The notes under the pieces: model-generated | The model's input: only the letters and a program-made list of their open reading frames with translations | Database searches by the model: none | What the model was told of the DNA's origin: nothing | Translations under genes and position numbers: made by a program | NCBI RefSeq assembly: GCF_029784135.1 | Contig: NC_073746.1 | Span: forward strand, 57,386,097-57,450,096 | DNA from: Toxorhynchites rutilus septentrionalis | Lineage: Eukaryota; Arthropoda; Insecta; Diptera; Culicidae | Direction: 5' to 3' | DNA: 64,000 nucleotides | Part shown: positions 42,401 through 51,616 of the stretch, piece after piece | How positions within the stretch are numbered: position 1 is the first letter of the stretch | Layout: the number at the start of each line of letters is the position of its first letter

Positions 42401-42757
42401 CTGTATAACGAGACAAAGCATACGACGACAAAACTCACACCTAGAGAAATAATATTTGGAAATTCATCGTCCCTTAACATTGACGAAATCAACCTTTCGA
42501 AAAACAAAACACTTCAGACCGCTAGAGACAATACATCCCTAGACGCAAACAATCGCAATTCTAAATTACCCATAATATCAAAGGACGATTTCAAGAAACT
42601 GGTAAATAGACAAGCACTAGTAAAATGTAAAGCACATCCAACGCCTCACGGACACAGATATCGACTCATAAACATCAAAACTGAAACGGACAAGACAGTG
42701 ACCGACGACACAAACATCAAAATTCACAAGAAAAGCATCAAAAGATCTCCTATCTAA
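39386..42757 (+). pseudogene. pol: Errantivirus Pol (PR, RT, RNase H, integrase) with one in-frame stop
   Basis: The frame is continuous from 39386 except for a TAA at 40178-40180. Before it is the aspartic protease (FLVDTGANKSYI near 39480). After it: RT with DYRKLNEVT, VLDLASGFHQI, MPFGLKNAPATFQ and the catalytic YMDDIII (near 40653); RNase H with TTDASNVAIGAVL and ATSKELLAIYFA, plus TIYTDHEPL; the integrase zinc region HNFNH...CESCK (near 41850-41960); and the integrase core with D (FIDVYVK), D (ITCDQATSF) and E (NGIVERFHN). The stop removes RT onwards from normal translation, so this copy is probably not autonomous. No other break was seen. Confidence 0.9.
39389..39395 (+). promoter_or_regulatory. 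Candidate -1 ribosomal frameshift heptamer
   Basis: AAATTTT fits the X XXY YYZ rule with gag codons AAT and TTT in the zero frame. It lies inside the 39386-39428 window, the only place where gag and pol frames overlap. A downstream stimulatory structure was not assessed. Confidence 0.6.
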
Positions 42758-44341
42758 ACCCCTCATTTATATGATCTTCCTTCCAGACTATGTCTACTAC
42801 TCCAGGGCGGACACTGCGATGTCCGCATACACGATTTAAATCAAAACCCTCTAGCTGTTGTGTCATTAGGACCTGCGAGAATAAGCCATAACTATGTTAG
42901 AATTATCCACCGTGTAAATGTAAGTTTTATTGAATCCATTATTGAAAAACTGATTGTAATTGCAAATGAAAAGATAACACATAGACACATCCTGAGCCCA
43001 CTTATAAAATCTAAACAAGAAAAATTGTTAATAACTTTTGAAAAACTGAAAACGCCAAATATTAGACGATTCAGACGATGGGAAACCCTAGGAAAAGCCT
43101 GGAAATATATATCAGGCAGCCCGGATGCCGAAGATTTGAAAATCATTAATACCACTACCAATACACTAATTGAACAAAATAATAAGCAAACAGCAATTAA
43201 CAAGCAATTTGAAGAAAGAATCAATAACTTAACAAAAACTATCTCTTTGCTAGCTACCGACTATTACAAGTCATATAATGAAACAATGGACGGATTTGAA
43301 TCAGTTAATCTTTTATTTAATTTAGATGAGCTCATCAAGAATTTAGAGATAGTAGAGGAGGCTATAACTTTAGCTAGGTTTAATATACCAAGCAGCCGCC
43401 TCATCAGCCCAGAAGAAATCTTCGCAGCACAACAGTTTCTCACCAGCAACAATTTCGAACTAGATTCCTTCGGCACTATTCTGGATATCGCCAGCGCTTA
43501 TGTTCTTCGAACCTCACATTCAATTATCTACACCTTAAAAGTTCCAAGAATTAAGGATGTAATTTATGAGCTACACTACATCGAACCAGTCATAACCAAT
43601 GGTACACGTGTTCATCTATCTTCAAACTACTATCTAAAAGGACCCAAATCTTACCATATGCAAAATTTATGTCCTAAAACCAGAGGACTTTACATTTGCC
43701 AAGAGTCGCAGTTAGAAGTAGCAGGAGCATGCATTCAACAACTAATGAGTGGAAGTTCTGCCCAATGTATGGTTGAGAAAACGTATGGTCAAAATTTTGT
43801 AAAGAAAATCAACGACGCCAATATCGTTGTAAATGATGCAAACATGACTATGTCTTCAAGCTGTTTTAAACACACGAAAGACTTGCAGGGATCTTTCTTA
43901 ATTCAGTTCTCCGGATGTACCATCCACCTAAATGGAGAGGAGTATACAAATCTCGACGCTGAAGGACCTGCAACGTCTTTTATTCCAACCACCGGGTTAA
44001 TGGTAAACGCCACTGAAATCATCAATCGTATGCCTCTAGACTACTTACAGAAACTTCATCTAAATCATCGAGAACACCTGCACAAGCTCAACTTGACGAC
44101 GACAAACATACACGGAAGTTTGCGCACCTTCAAGTGGATATCCTTTGGTTCATTCTCCGTTACAACTCTAATCATCCTTGGAATCATTTTCACCTTGGTC
44201 ATCAAAAACATACTTCCACCATGCAATAGAACCAAAATCGTTATCAAGGGAGACACGCCAACGGGTAGTATGGAGGACATTGTAGATGAATATATTCAGA
44301 AGAAACCGAGGGTTAAGTTCATACCGCAGCAAGATAATTGA
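42758..44341 (+). CDS. env: Errantivirus envelope, baculovirus F-like fusion protein
   Basis: The frame is open from the pol stop to 44341. A GTG at 42860 would give 493 aa, but the natural start is probably supplied by splicing, so the N-terminus is not defined. Counting from that GTG: a furin-type RFRR at residues 70-73 marks the boundary of the fusion subunit; a following hydrophobic/Gly stretch and a helical heptad region (about 95-160) fit an F-like fusion protein; several NxT/NxS sites and paired cysteines lie in the ectodomain; a single transmembrane segment is near 436-458 (SFSVTTLIILGIIFTLVI), followed by a short charged tail. This gene gives errantiviruses their potential infectivity. 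No internal stop is seen. Confidence 0.82.
   Translation, partial: TPHLYDLPSRLCLLLQGGHCDVRIHDLNQNPLAVVSLGPARISHNYVRIIHRVNVSFIESIIEKLIVIANEKITHRHILSPLIKSKQEKLLITFEKLKTPNIRRFRRWETLGKAWKYISGSPDAEDLKIINTTTNTLIEQNNKQTAINKQFEERINNLTKTISLLATDYYKSYNETMDGFESVNLLFNLDELIKNLEIVEEAITLARFNIPSSRLISPEEIFAAQQFLTSNNFELDSFGTILDIASAYVLRTSHSIIYTLKVPRIKDVIYELHYIEPVITNGTRVHLSSNYYLKGPKSYHMQNLCPKTRGLYICQESQLEVAGACIQQLMSGSSAQCMVEKTYGQNFVKKINDANIVVNDANMTMSSSCFKHTKDLQGSFLIQFSGCTIHLNGEEYTNLDAEGPATSFIPTTGLMVNATEIINRMPLDYLQKLHLNHREHLHKLNLTTTNIHGSLRTFKWISFGSFSVTTLIILGIIFTLVIKNILPPCNRTKIVIKGDTPTGSMEDIVDEYIQKKPRVKFIPQQDN
42785..42786 (+). promoter_or_regulatory. Candidate 3' splice acceptor for env mRNA
   Basis: A pyrimidine-rich ATCTTCCTTCCAG ends here, 28 bases after the pol stop. 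Env lies in the same frame as pol but has no good ATG at its start, which fits the spliced subgenomic env RNA known in gypsy-type errantiviruses. The donor was not located. Confidence 0.4.
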
Positions 44342-44377
44342 GGAAAGCCGAGGACGACTTTCGACTAAAAGGGGAGC

Positions 44378-44590
44378 CGTTAGGAAATCCAGCCGGTATA
44401 CCACGCCACGCGGCACATCCATCGTCAGCGGTATGCGATATGCATACCCAGCAGAATGAAATAATAAAAAGGCCACAGCCATGTGGCTCGCTCTCTTTTC
44501 TCACACTGGACGTCGGCTAGGGAATAAGTAGGTTAGGAATTTAATAAAACTCTTTTTTAAAAAGTATATAAACAGGAAGAGTTTCCTTAC
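44378..44590 (+). repeat. Right LTR (213 bp)
   Basis: Same sequence as the left LTR plus 41 bp (from AGCCATGTGG to GACGTCGGC) after GGCCAC. The polypurine tract lies immediately upstream. It ends GTTTCCTTAC and is followed by TCTG. Confidence 0.88.
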
Positions 44591-44807
44591 TCTGTTTAGG
44601 CCCTAAATCAAACTTTTTGTAGCTATCGGTGCGCTTCAGCCACAATTTTCTCTCTAATTTGTCAAAGCGGTCCTTCTATTGACAAACAGCGGGACATTAG
44701 TTGCCCATATAAGAACAATGAAAATTGAAATCTCGCTTACACTTTCTTTCACGTGAATGATCACCACGTGATTCAATTCAATCTAGCGTGGACTTCGGTC
44801 CAATTTT

Positions 44808-45070
44808 GACGTAGGACTACGTCTAACCGGATGATATAGGGGGTAAAATGGAAATCTAGTCACTGAACAAGCAGGAAAAAATGCAAGATTTGGAACGCTT
44901 ATAACTCGAGCATTTCTCAATAGATCGCAAAGGTTTTTGCATCAATTGATAGGAAATATATCTACGCATCTATCATAACGAATAACATTTCATTTTTCTT
45001 GAGATAAATAATTGAATAATTGTGAAATATCAAGCATTGTCAAAATGCACTATGTGCCCATTTTTGATTG
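44808..45070 (-). repeat. Palindrome-led repeat segment
   Basis: It starts with GACGTAGGACTACGTC, then TAACCGGATGATATAGGGGG. It is an inverted, diverged copy of 32918-33180 (shared words include GCATCAATTGATAGGAAATA and AATAATTGAATAATTGTGAA in complement). It forms the left edge of the block that carries the histone-derived sequences. Confidence 0.65.
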
Positions 45071-45240
45071 GTCCATTTTGTGCTCCTCAAATCGTACCGA
45101 CCAAAACGGGCAACCAGAGCAGCAGCGAAATAGAATGAAGCATGATTGGAAAGGAAAAAGAAAAAAATGAACGAAACATTGGTCGCAGTCTCACACATGC
45201 GTAATTCTCGAGCCAGCCAATCAGCTTAAAAATCCTCGCT

Positions 45241-45468
45241 CCGCTGCCGTAACGATCATTCTTTGTGTGGACACCGACTGGACAACATCGTTGCTGGACG
45301 AGCTGGACGGCGAGGAATCGAGTGCCTTTCTCAAGGCAAGAGGGTGGAGGTGGTAGCGCTGGAGTAGAGTAGAGTAGAGTTTTCAAAGGGCCTTTCTCAA
45401 GGCTAGAGACGAATGAACTGAAAAAGTTTAAAGTCTCTATAATACAATACCTTCCTTCCTTCCGTAAC
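45241..45468. repeat. Repeat leader upstream of H2A copy 1
   Basis: CGTAACGATCATTCT occurs at about 45249 and again at 45464. CCTTTCTCAAGG occurs at about 45323 and 45391, with a short AGAGTAG array between. No gene is visible. It appears to be duplicated flanking sequence of the histone-derived unit. Confidence 0.45.
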
Positions 45469-45540
45469 GATCATTCTCATTCAAACCGTACACCACATCG
45501 GTTCGCATCACAACACATCAACAAACCAACCCAAGAAGCC

Positions 45541-45790
45541 ATGTCTGGACATGGTAAAGGAGGAAAAGTGAAGGGAAAGGCAAAATCCCGCTCGAACCGT
45601 GTTGATCTGGAGTTCCCCGCAAGGGTAGCTAGGCCGAGCGCGTTAGTACCAGTGCACCTGTCCACCTAGCCGGCGTTATATAGTTTCGGCCGCCGAAGTG
45701 ATCGAGTTAACTGGCAAAGCTGCTCGCGACGATAAGAAACCCCGCATTCGGAACAGAACACATTCGGTTCGGTGGACATCAAGACAACAG
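45541..45790 (+). pseudogene. Histone H2A pseudogene, copy 1
   Basis: It opens MSGHGKGGKVKGKAKSRSNR, almost exactly the H2A N-terminus, then loses about eight residues (the VGRIHRLL region), resumes at RKG, and hits TAG at 45630-45632 in place of the Tyr codon of RKGNYAER. After a further shift AAEVIELTGKAARDDKKPRI is readable, after which the sequence departs from H2A. A histone-type 3' stem-loop lies downstream (45985-46000). Replication-dependent H2A packages DNA in nucleosomes; this copy cannot encode it. Confidence 0.88.
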
Positions 45791-45984
45791 GCAGTTGCAG
45801 CGAGTGGCGAGTGGCAAACGCAATCGCAAAACGGCATCAGGTAGCAGAAGAAAAAAGTTCGTTCTTTATACAAACTGCTTTGGTGGCAAATCCAGAACAA
45901 GGCGGCATCGAGGGCGTTCGAAAATGGTTTTTTTCAAAACCACGAGTACTAAGTTTTCTAAATTGGAACCATTCCATAAAACAA

Positions 45985-46000
45985 GGCGCTTTTCAGGGCC
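45985..46000 (+). terminator. Histone mRNA 3' stem-loop remnant (copy 1)
   Basis: GGCGCTTTTCAGGGCC differs by one base from the conserved metazoan histone stem-loop (GGYYCTTTTCAGRGCC) that binds SLBP and directs 3' processing. Confidence 0.75.
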
Positions 46001-46359
46001 ATTAAACCTTCCAAAAAAGAGTTTAGGAAATACAGTTCAATGCTTTCTAAAACATTATCCAAAATAATAATAAAACACAAATTGATTTTTTCATAATTTG
46101 TTTGCCAGGATATGATGAGTATGTGAATTTGGCTGTTGTTCTTAGCTTATTGATTTTCACCAATTCTTAAATTGCATCTAGATTGAAAGTACAGTAATTT
46201 ACACTTATCTCGACATTTAGCTAATTGGACGGACCTGTAATGCGACATATTTAGTTGGACATTTTTGTAAACATAGAGTTCGGGGTCCAAATTATGACCC
46301 CACATTGAAAGTCGACACTGTACCAAATGTTCAATTACAGGTTAAAATTACCTCCAATC

Positions 46360-46530
46360 CGATACTGAGTGGTGGTAATGCGACGTGCCATTGAACTGTA
46401 CAACATGTCACAAGCTGGATGGGAAGAAATTTTCCAACTGTGAAAGCTGTGGTGAGTGGCAAACGCAATCGCTAAACAGGAAGGTTTAGCCGAACAAGAT
46501 GGGGATATCGAGTGATAATAAAACAATAAA
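46360..46530 (+). repeat. Orphan 3' tail of the histone-derived unit
   Basis: ACAACATGTCACAAGCTGGA, TTTTCCAACTGTGAAAGCTG and GAGTGGCAAACGCAATCGCT match the tail of copy 2 at about 47130-47260, without an H2A body directly in front. It shows a third, partial copy of the unit. Confidence 0.7.
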
Positions 46531-46724
46531 CTCTTTAGATTGAAGATAATTTTGTGATCCTGAAAAGGACCCTTTTTAGCCTGCATGTGAATCCAACGAG
46601 CGAACAAATCGTAATGAATGAATTTTTTTGCCTTCGCTCCCTTTTAACGCTCATTCGTTCGTCTCGTTGGACTCGCCCCTCTGGCAGAGTCTGCCGATTT
46701 GTCTCTATCCTGTGAGTGTGTACC

Positions 46725-46750
46725 GCTAGAGTATAAAACACGCGGACCCC
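46725..46750 (+). promoter_or_regulatory. Histone-type TATA box upstream of H2A copy 2
   Basis: GAGTATAAAACACGCGG stands about 75 bp before the H2A-like reading frame. It suggests that copy 2 derives from genomic DNA including its promoter, not from processed mRNA. Confidence 0.5.
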
Positions 46751-46809
46751 AAAAAAATATCTTATTTTCTTTCAAACCGTATACCCGTGTGGTTGTACGG
46801 CATCGGCAT

Positions 46810-47060
46810 CGTGGACGTAACAAAGGAGGACAAGTTAAGGGAAAGGCAAAGTTTCACTCGAACCGTGCAGGTCTCCAGTTCCCTGTTGGTCGCATTCACT
46901 GATTGCTCCGCAAGGGTAACTAGGCCGAACGGATTGGTGCCGGAGCACCAGTATACCTAACAGCGATTATAGAGTTTTGGCCGTCGGAGTGCTCGAGTTG
47001 GCTTGCAAAGCTGCTCACGACAATCAGAAAACTCGCATCAAGAACAGAGCAGCTTAGGTT
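46810..47060 (+). pseudogene. Histone H2A pseudogene, copy 2
   Basis: The sequence reads [20 protein letters not shown], then LQFPVGRIH, then a stop. After that, LLRKGN is followed by TAG at 46921-46923, the same nonsense codon as in copy 1 (Tyr of RKGNYAER), then AERIGAGAPVYLTAIIE. Later codons correspond to the LELA...AARDN region with a frameshift. It shares with copy 1 the non-H2A sequence after the RI codons (..AACAGA.CA..TT..GGTTCGG). It is not functional. Confidence 0.88.
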
Positions 47061-47277
47061 CGGCGCTCATCAAGGCAACAATAGTTTCAGTGAGTGGCAA
47101 AGTATTTCTCCGGCACGTCGCCTTAAATGTAATTTACTGAACAACATGTCACAAGCTGGATGGGAAGAAATTTTCCAACTGTGAAAGCTGTGGCGAGTGG
47201 CAAACGCAATAGCTAAACAGGAAGGTTTAACCGAACAAGATGGGAATATCGAGTGATAACAAAAACACAACACCAAA

Positions 47278-47293
47278 GGCTCTTTTCAGAACC
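47278..47293 (+). terminator. Histone mRNA 3' stem-loop remnant (copy 2)
   Basis: GGCTCTTTTCAGAACC has one mismatch to the conserved histone stem-loop. It lies at the end of the tail shared with the orphan copy at 46360. Confidence 0.75.
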
Positions 47294-47436
47294 ATCAACA
47301 TATTCATAAAGAGTAAACAGTAAACTAATCCATTTTTCAGGTAGATAGGTAGGTATTCACGTAGGAGAAGAAAATAAAACAATATATTTAAAATATATAT
47401 TTAACAAAAGCTGTCCCCTTTGTATAGTCCTACGTC

Positions 47437-48199
47437 ACTCCGGTTATGTCCCCGACATTACCCACCCGTCTTTTTTCTCTAGATATGACTAAGATTTATC
47501 TTGCACCAATAAATTGTGTGCATTGTTTCGGTTTCATCCGTTTTTATATTGCTTCGATGGATTTCACTCCAGCATCCTGCCCACAAAACTGATTGCTTTC
47601 CCAGTTTGCATCCAACCGCAGTCGAAGCGCACAGATGTGGTGAAAAGATGCAGGCGTTTGAATTGGTTTTGAAATATTCGCCGGAATGGGGCCCGCTACG
47701 GAGTATAACTGATCGATATCATCATTTGCATGGTGGAAAATGTGCTGCCCTCTATCGAGTTATCAGGTGGGTGAGCTAGAGGTGCTGGCTTTCGGTGAAG
47801 GTGCAGTGAACATCCAATTCTGCCAATAGCACGTCACATCAGTATACATGGCGCCATTGAGTTTCACCGCAGGTATTTTTTGTCAAGACTAGGGAAATAA
47901 TAGAAAAAAATACCAGACACTTTTTAATATGTTTGCCATGATTTTTTTTCAAATTGAAAACACACAAATAAGTAAAAAAAGAATGTCGACACATCCAGAG
48001 ACTTTCATTCTAGAAACCCGATTACATAACAACTGTGCAACGTAAACGGATAATATGTTTTGGGTTTTGGGTTGATATAAAAGGAATCCTAACAGTTTCA
48101 TTTGCAAAATGAAATAATAACATCAATGCTTAACATTACTAATTTTCATTTAGGCTCATCAGTAAATCATTTTTCTACCATATTTCCAGATCAACATCA
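47437..48199. other. No recognisable gene
   Basis: TAGTCCTACGTC at 47425-47436 is a half of the palindrome that bounds the repeat on the left at 44808. Beyond it no open frame has a recognisable domain. This stretch may contain the upstream regulatory region of the host gene whose first seen coding exon is at 48765. Confidence 0.4.
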
Positions 48200-48764
48200 T
48201 AAAAATTATCAAGACACGACGGAGACGACGACTAACGTGTAGATGGTGAAGGCTCTCTATTGGGAGCTACCAGTAGACTTTTTGGAGCCCGCATCACTGT
48301 ACCACGTGTGTGGCGCAAAAGCCTTGGCCCTAATTCCAAACACCCGCCACAAGTAACATCAACAGTGCGGGGGACAGTCGTGGCAGAATGTGAAAACGTG
48401 AAAATTGAAACGCAACGAAGAGATAGGAGAAATAAAACAAAAGTTTTAATGGTTGTGCACAAAAAACTGGGAAAATTACAGTTTAGTGCAGATTAGATTG
48501 AGCAGTGAGTCGGTTTGGAAGTGAAACTGGGGAAAACTTTCGAAGGGAAAGTTTGATTTGATTTTCCATTGGGTGCGGTTCGGCGGTTGGGGTTCGCGCG
48601 AGTGAAAAGTTAATCCAATTGTGACATTGGTGGTAAAGTGCTCAGATCCGATTGTTGTGGGATTAAGAGGAATACGGAAAAAAATATTTGTGAGTGTTGC
48701 AACGGTGTTTGGTAGTGAGATGTGTATTTCCTAATCAAACGAGCGATTGATGAAATGATTCGAT
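48200..48764 (+). promoter_or_regulatory. Probable 5' UTR / promoter region of the host gene
   Basis: Free of repeat words seen elsewhere, with several purine-rich, UTR-like stretches (GTGAAACTGGGGAAAACTTT; GTGCGGTTCGGCGGTTGGGG). A short upstream ORF starts at the ATG at 48755 and overlaps the proposed start. No TATA box could be assigned with confidence. Transcription is inferred only from the exon that follows. Confidence 0.4.
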
Positions 48765-48862
48765 ATGTGGACCTACATGATGGCAGCGGCCCGAGGTGAC
48801 CGGGCAATGTCATCCATCGGACAGCGTCATCAGAGTAATCGGAATGATTTCGACTCACCCAG
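48765..48862 (+). CDS. Host gene, first coding exon (unidentified protein)
   Basis: The ATG at 48765 opens MWTYMMAAARGDRAMSSIGQ, continuing RHQSNRNDFDSP. The exon ends CACCCAG|GTACCA, a good splice donor, leaving two bases (AG) of a split codon. Exon 2 at 55166 begins with one base (C), which completes Ser (AGC), so the phases fit. Met5 or Met6 are alternative starts. The N-terminus is low in hydrophobic residues and shows no signal peptide. The protein family is not recognised. Confidence 0.55.
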
Positions 48863-49629
48863 GTACCACTTTTCAAAATATTATTTCAAATAATATGGTT
48901 GAGATTTCTAATATTTGAACGGGCGTGTATAAATCATTTTTGAAACATTTCGTTCACAACATGAATAATTGCTTATGTGATCCCGTGACGGGAGATTTTT
49001 CGCAAAACATTTTTTTCCGAATCGCTTGCCACTCAGAAGATCTCAACTAAGTACTAATCAAATGACGCAAGTATTACTACGTTGAGATGGTGATGTTTCT
49101 CTGAGAATATTAGTGCCATTGAAGAAGAAGAAGATAAATCACTTGGAAAATGGTCAAAATACTATTGAATCTTTTGTATATTTGTTTTTTTTTAACAATT
49201 GATCGTCAATTTTGCATGAAAATTGTTTTTTATAATTCAACTTTTTGAAATCTGAATCTGTTTATACAACTCTAGTCTAGATGATATTATGCCTCTTACT
49301 CTATTGCACAATGGTCCAGGAGATGCATTTAAGTGGAAAGTAGCATTTAGAGCTCGACAGTTATTCTCTAGACAAAAACTGTCTTAGACAAAGATGTTAC
49401 ATATGATAGAGTGCTCATTTTTATGTTATCAAATATAGGATGATCAAAATTTTCCATGAAATAAAAAATCTAATTTTTTTATCTTTATAGATAGAGGTAA
49501 ACATAAATAGTTCGACAATATTGTAGTCCCAGTTATTTGAAACATCTTTGTAAAAGTCTATCATATGTAACAACATTGTCGAAGACAGTTTTTGTCTAAA
49601 AAATAAATATCTCCCACAAAGTTGTTTTT

Positions 49630-50150
49630 TAACTAAGTTGCATTAGAGTAATCATAAAAAACCGGTTTTTTACTCTAACTTTTATATTTAAAATTCTACA
49701 TCAAAATTGTCTTCGTACGACTTTTAGAGCTAATCAAGACCAACATTTTGCGATGCTGAATTTGTCAATATCTTAATCCTGCTCAAAGCTATTGGTGGGT
49801 TTTCACCAAAAAAATCATGATTTCAATTTCAATTTACTCAAATACAAAAATCAACATATCTTTGAAAATCACATATTATATAGAGTAAAATTTGTTCTTT
49901 CAAATTCCGTCAACAAACTTGTTTTATGTTTGCCCCAGAAAGAATGGCAAGCAATTGAAGAGAGCGTATTTTTTTGGGAAGAGATACCAATAACTGTGAG
50001 TGAAGTTGAGATACTGACAAGTTCTGCATCGCAAAATGTTTGTATTAGTAAGCTCTAAAATTCTTTCGAAGACAGTTTGTATGTAGAATTCGAGATATAA
50101 AAGTTAGAGTAAAAAAACAGTTTTTTTCATGGTGACCCTAACGCAACTTA
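49630..50150. repeat. Long imperfect inverted repeat, ~150-170-bp arms
   Basis: Left-arm words AAGTTGCATTAGAGT, TTTTTTACTCTAACTTTTAT and TTTTGCGATGCTGAATTTGT return inverted on the right as AACTGTTTTTT complement words near 50116, ATAAAAGTTAGAGTAAAAAA (50098) and CTGCATCGCAAAATG (50024). A loop of about 180-200 bp holds an 88-codon open frame with no recognisable motif. It is probably a foldback-type MITE. Transcribed as part of the intron it could form dsRNA. Confidence 0.7.
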
Positions 50151-51337
50151 GAAAAAAGGCGCTATATCTAGATTCTAGATTTTTTTTGTGACATTATGTT
50201 GGTACTCATGTCTCTCGCTTATGCTGTCGAGTACGGCTATTTTGAATGTTCAGTTAATTTTTGACCACTGCGTTTTCTGTTTTTTTAAACAGACCTCGTA
50301 CATTGATTTATAGCGACTGTAACTTGGTTACATTAACAATACTCATTATAATTTCTAATCGAATTTTCAAGTAAATGCAATTTCCATTTCTCATTGCTTG
50401 AGTTTATTGTCATCATATTGATCCATTCATAATTTGGGCTTTCTCCAGAATATTATCTTTTCTTGAAGATTTTAAAGATGAACAGCGCTCATCACAGAGA
50501 CATTTTATTGCTCCTACGCGAAACATCGAAACAAAACAAACAAACTGCAGCGCGTCAAGCGGTTGCCATAGTAATCATGTGAATAAACCAACATCAGTGA
50601 GTCGAACAAACCACGATCAGAGTTGAGGTCATCGAGCTCCATTAATTACTTCATTTAGTTATATAAATCTGATACAGATGATGTGCAAGCACGATGTTAA
50701 CAATATTTGTAAGTGTTATAATCCAGAAAAGATCTGAATTTGTGTCAAATAATCATCTGATGGTTAATTGAAAATTATCTCAAATAAGGGGCGTATTGAC
50801 ACCAATAGAATGTGGACCTTTAAAACATGTGAATCCGTAAAAATACACTCTAGAACTACTGTAAATCATGAAAAAGACAATTTTATATATATTTTTATAA
50901 ACACCTTAAGTACCTGATTTGACACAGGTGAGCTGAATTAGAGCATTCAAAACAGTGGACAAACCGTGATCATATTTTCGACTAGACAAACCATTATCAT
51001 TTACCATTTACATATTCTTTGCTAAAAGTTGTTGATGTCTTGGTAGTTTAATGTTACTAGTTGTGGCTAGTTGCATTTCCCATTGTTTTCTTCACGAATG
51101 TATGTCCCGTGTCTATAAACGAGGCATTCCACCAATCTACAGGAATTTTCGATAGCGTCATCTTTACTAATTCAGAATCTGATCGATTTTTTGTTTTGTT
51201 TCATATAACCAGAAGGGCTGGAACCGTGTACGCCATGGCACAACCCCCTCACTTCATCAGCTCTTTAGTATTCTAATTATGCACATTTTTTGTCCGTTCA
51301 ATTTTTGTTTTACAGTTACAAGATAGATGAACAAATA
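50151..51337. other. AT-rich, no recognisable gene
   Basis: GAGGCATTCCACCAATCTAC near 51122 is a word shared with 62988 and, more distantly, 57262, a dispersed repeat. Otherwise nothing is recognised. Confidence 0.4.
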
Positions 51338-51539
51338 ATGATATATTTATTTATTTATTTTGGCTTAACGTCTTCACAACATGGCCTGATTCACCTAAAT
51401 CAATCTCCATCGCTGATGATTGTTGCGCGGACGTAGTTATTCTGTAACAACACAAAGATGGTTAATGAGGGCCCTGAGTTTTGAACTCACGATCGATCGC
51501 TTACTAAGCGAACGCGCAACCAATGTGGCTACGGAGACC
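51338..51539 (-). mobile_element. tRNA-derived SINE, variant tail
   Basis: The minus-strand head (GGTCTCCGTAGCCACATTGG at 51539 downward) and the following ~120 bp match the SINE at 35379-37307. The similarity stops after the GATGGAGATTGATT region, and a different tail (GGTGAATCAGGCCATGTTGT, then GAAGACGTTAAGCC) leads to (AAAT)n. It may be a subfamily with another LINE-derived tail. The target duplication is not clear. Confidence 0.7.
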
Positions 51540-51616
51540 CCCTTTTTTCTGTAAAATAAACGTTTTTTTTTTTTTCAATTTGTATACTTTCTCCAGATCC
51601 GCAAAATTATAATCTA

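Larger units (their letters stand above)
38072..44590 (+). mobile_element. Errantivirus (Ty3/gypsy with env), 17.6/297-like
   Basis: A complete LTR retrotransposon, or insect endogenous retrovirus: LTR, tRNA-Ser primer site, gag, pol (PR-RT-RNase H-integrase), env, polypurine tract (AAAAGGGGAG at 44367-44376), LTR. The tRNA-Ser primer and the env gene place it near Drosophila 17.6/297/gypsy. Coding regions are open except for one nonsense codon in pol, and the LTRs match apart from one 41-bp indel, so insertion was recent. The target duplication is not clean: ACTG on the left against TCTG on the right. Confidence 0.9.

Noticed and set aside
38060..44600. Clear 4-bp target duplication for the errantivirus
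   Set aside because: The flanks read ACTG and TCTG and the LTR start is uncertain by a base or two, so I do not claim one.
45541..47293. Functional histone cluster
   Set aside because: Both H2A bodies carry stops, deletions and frameshifts, and no H2B, H3, H4 or H1 was seen.
48610..48876. 88-codon reverse frame overlapping exon 1
   Set aside because: The forward reading has a start, a splice donor and a phase match; the reverse one has nothing.
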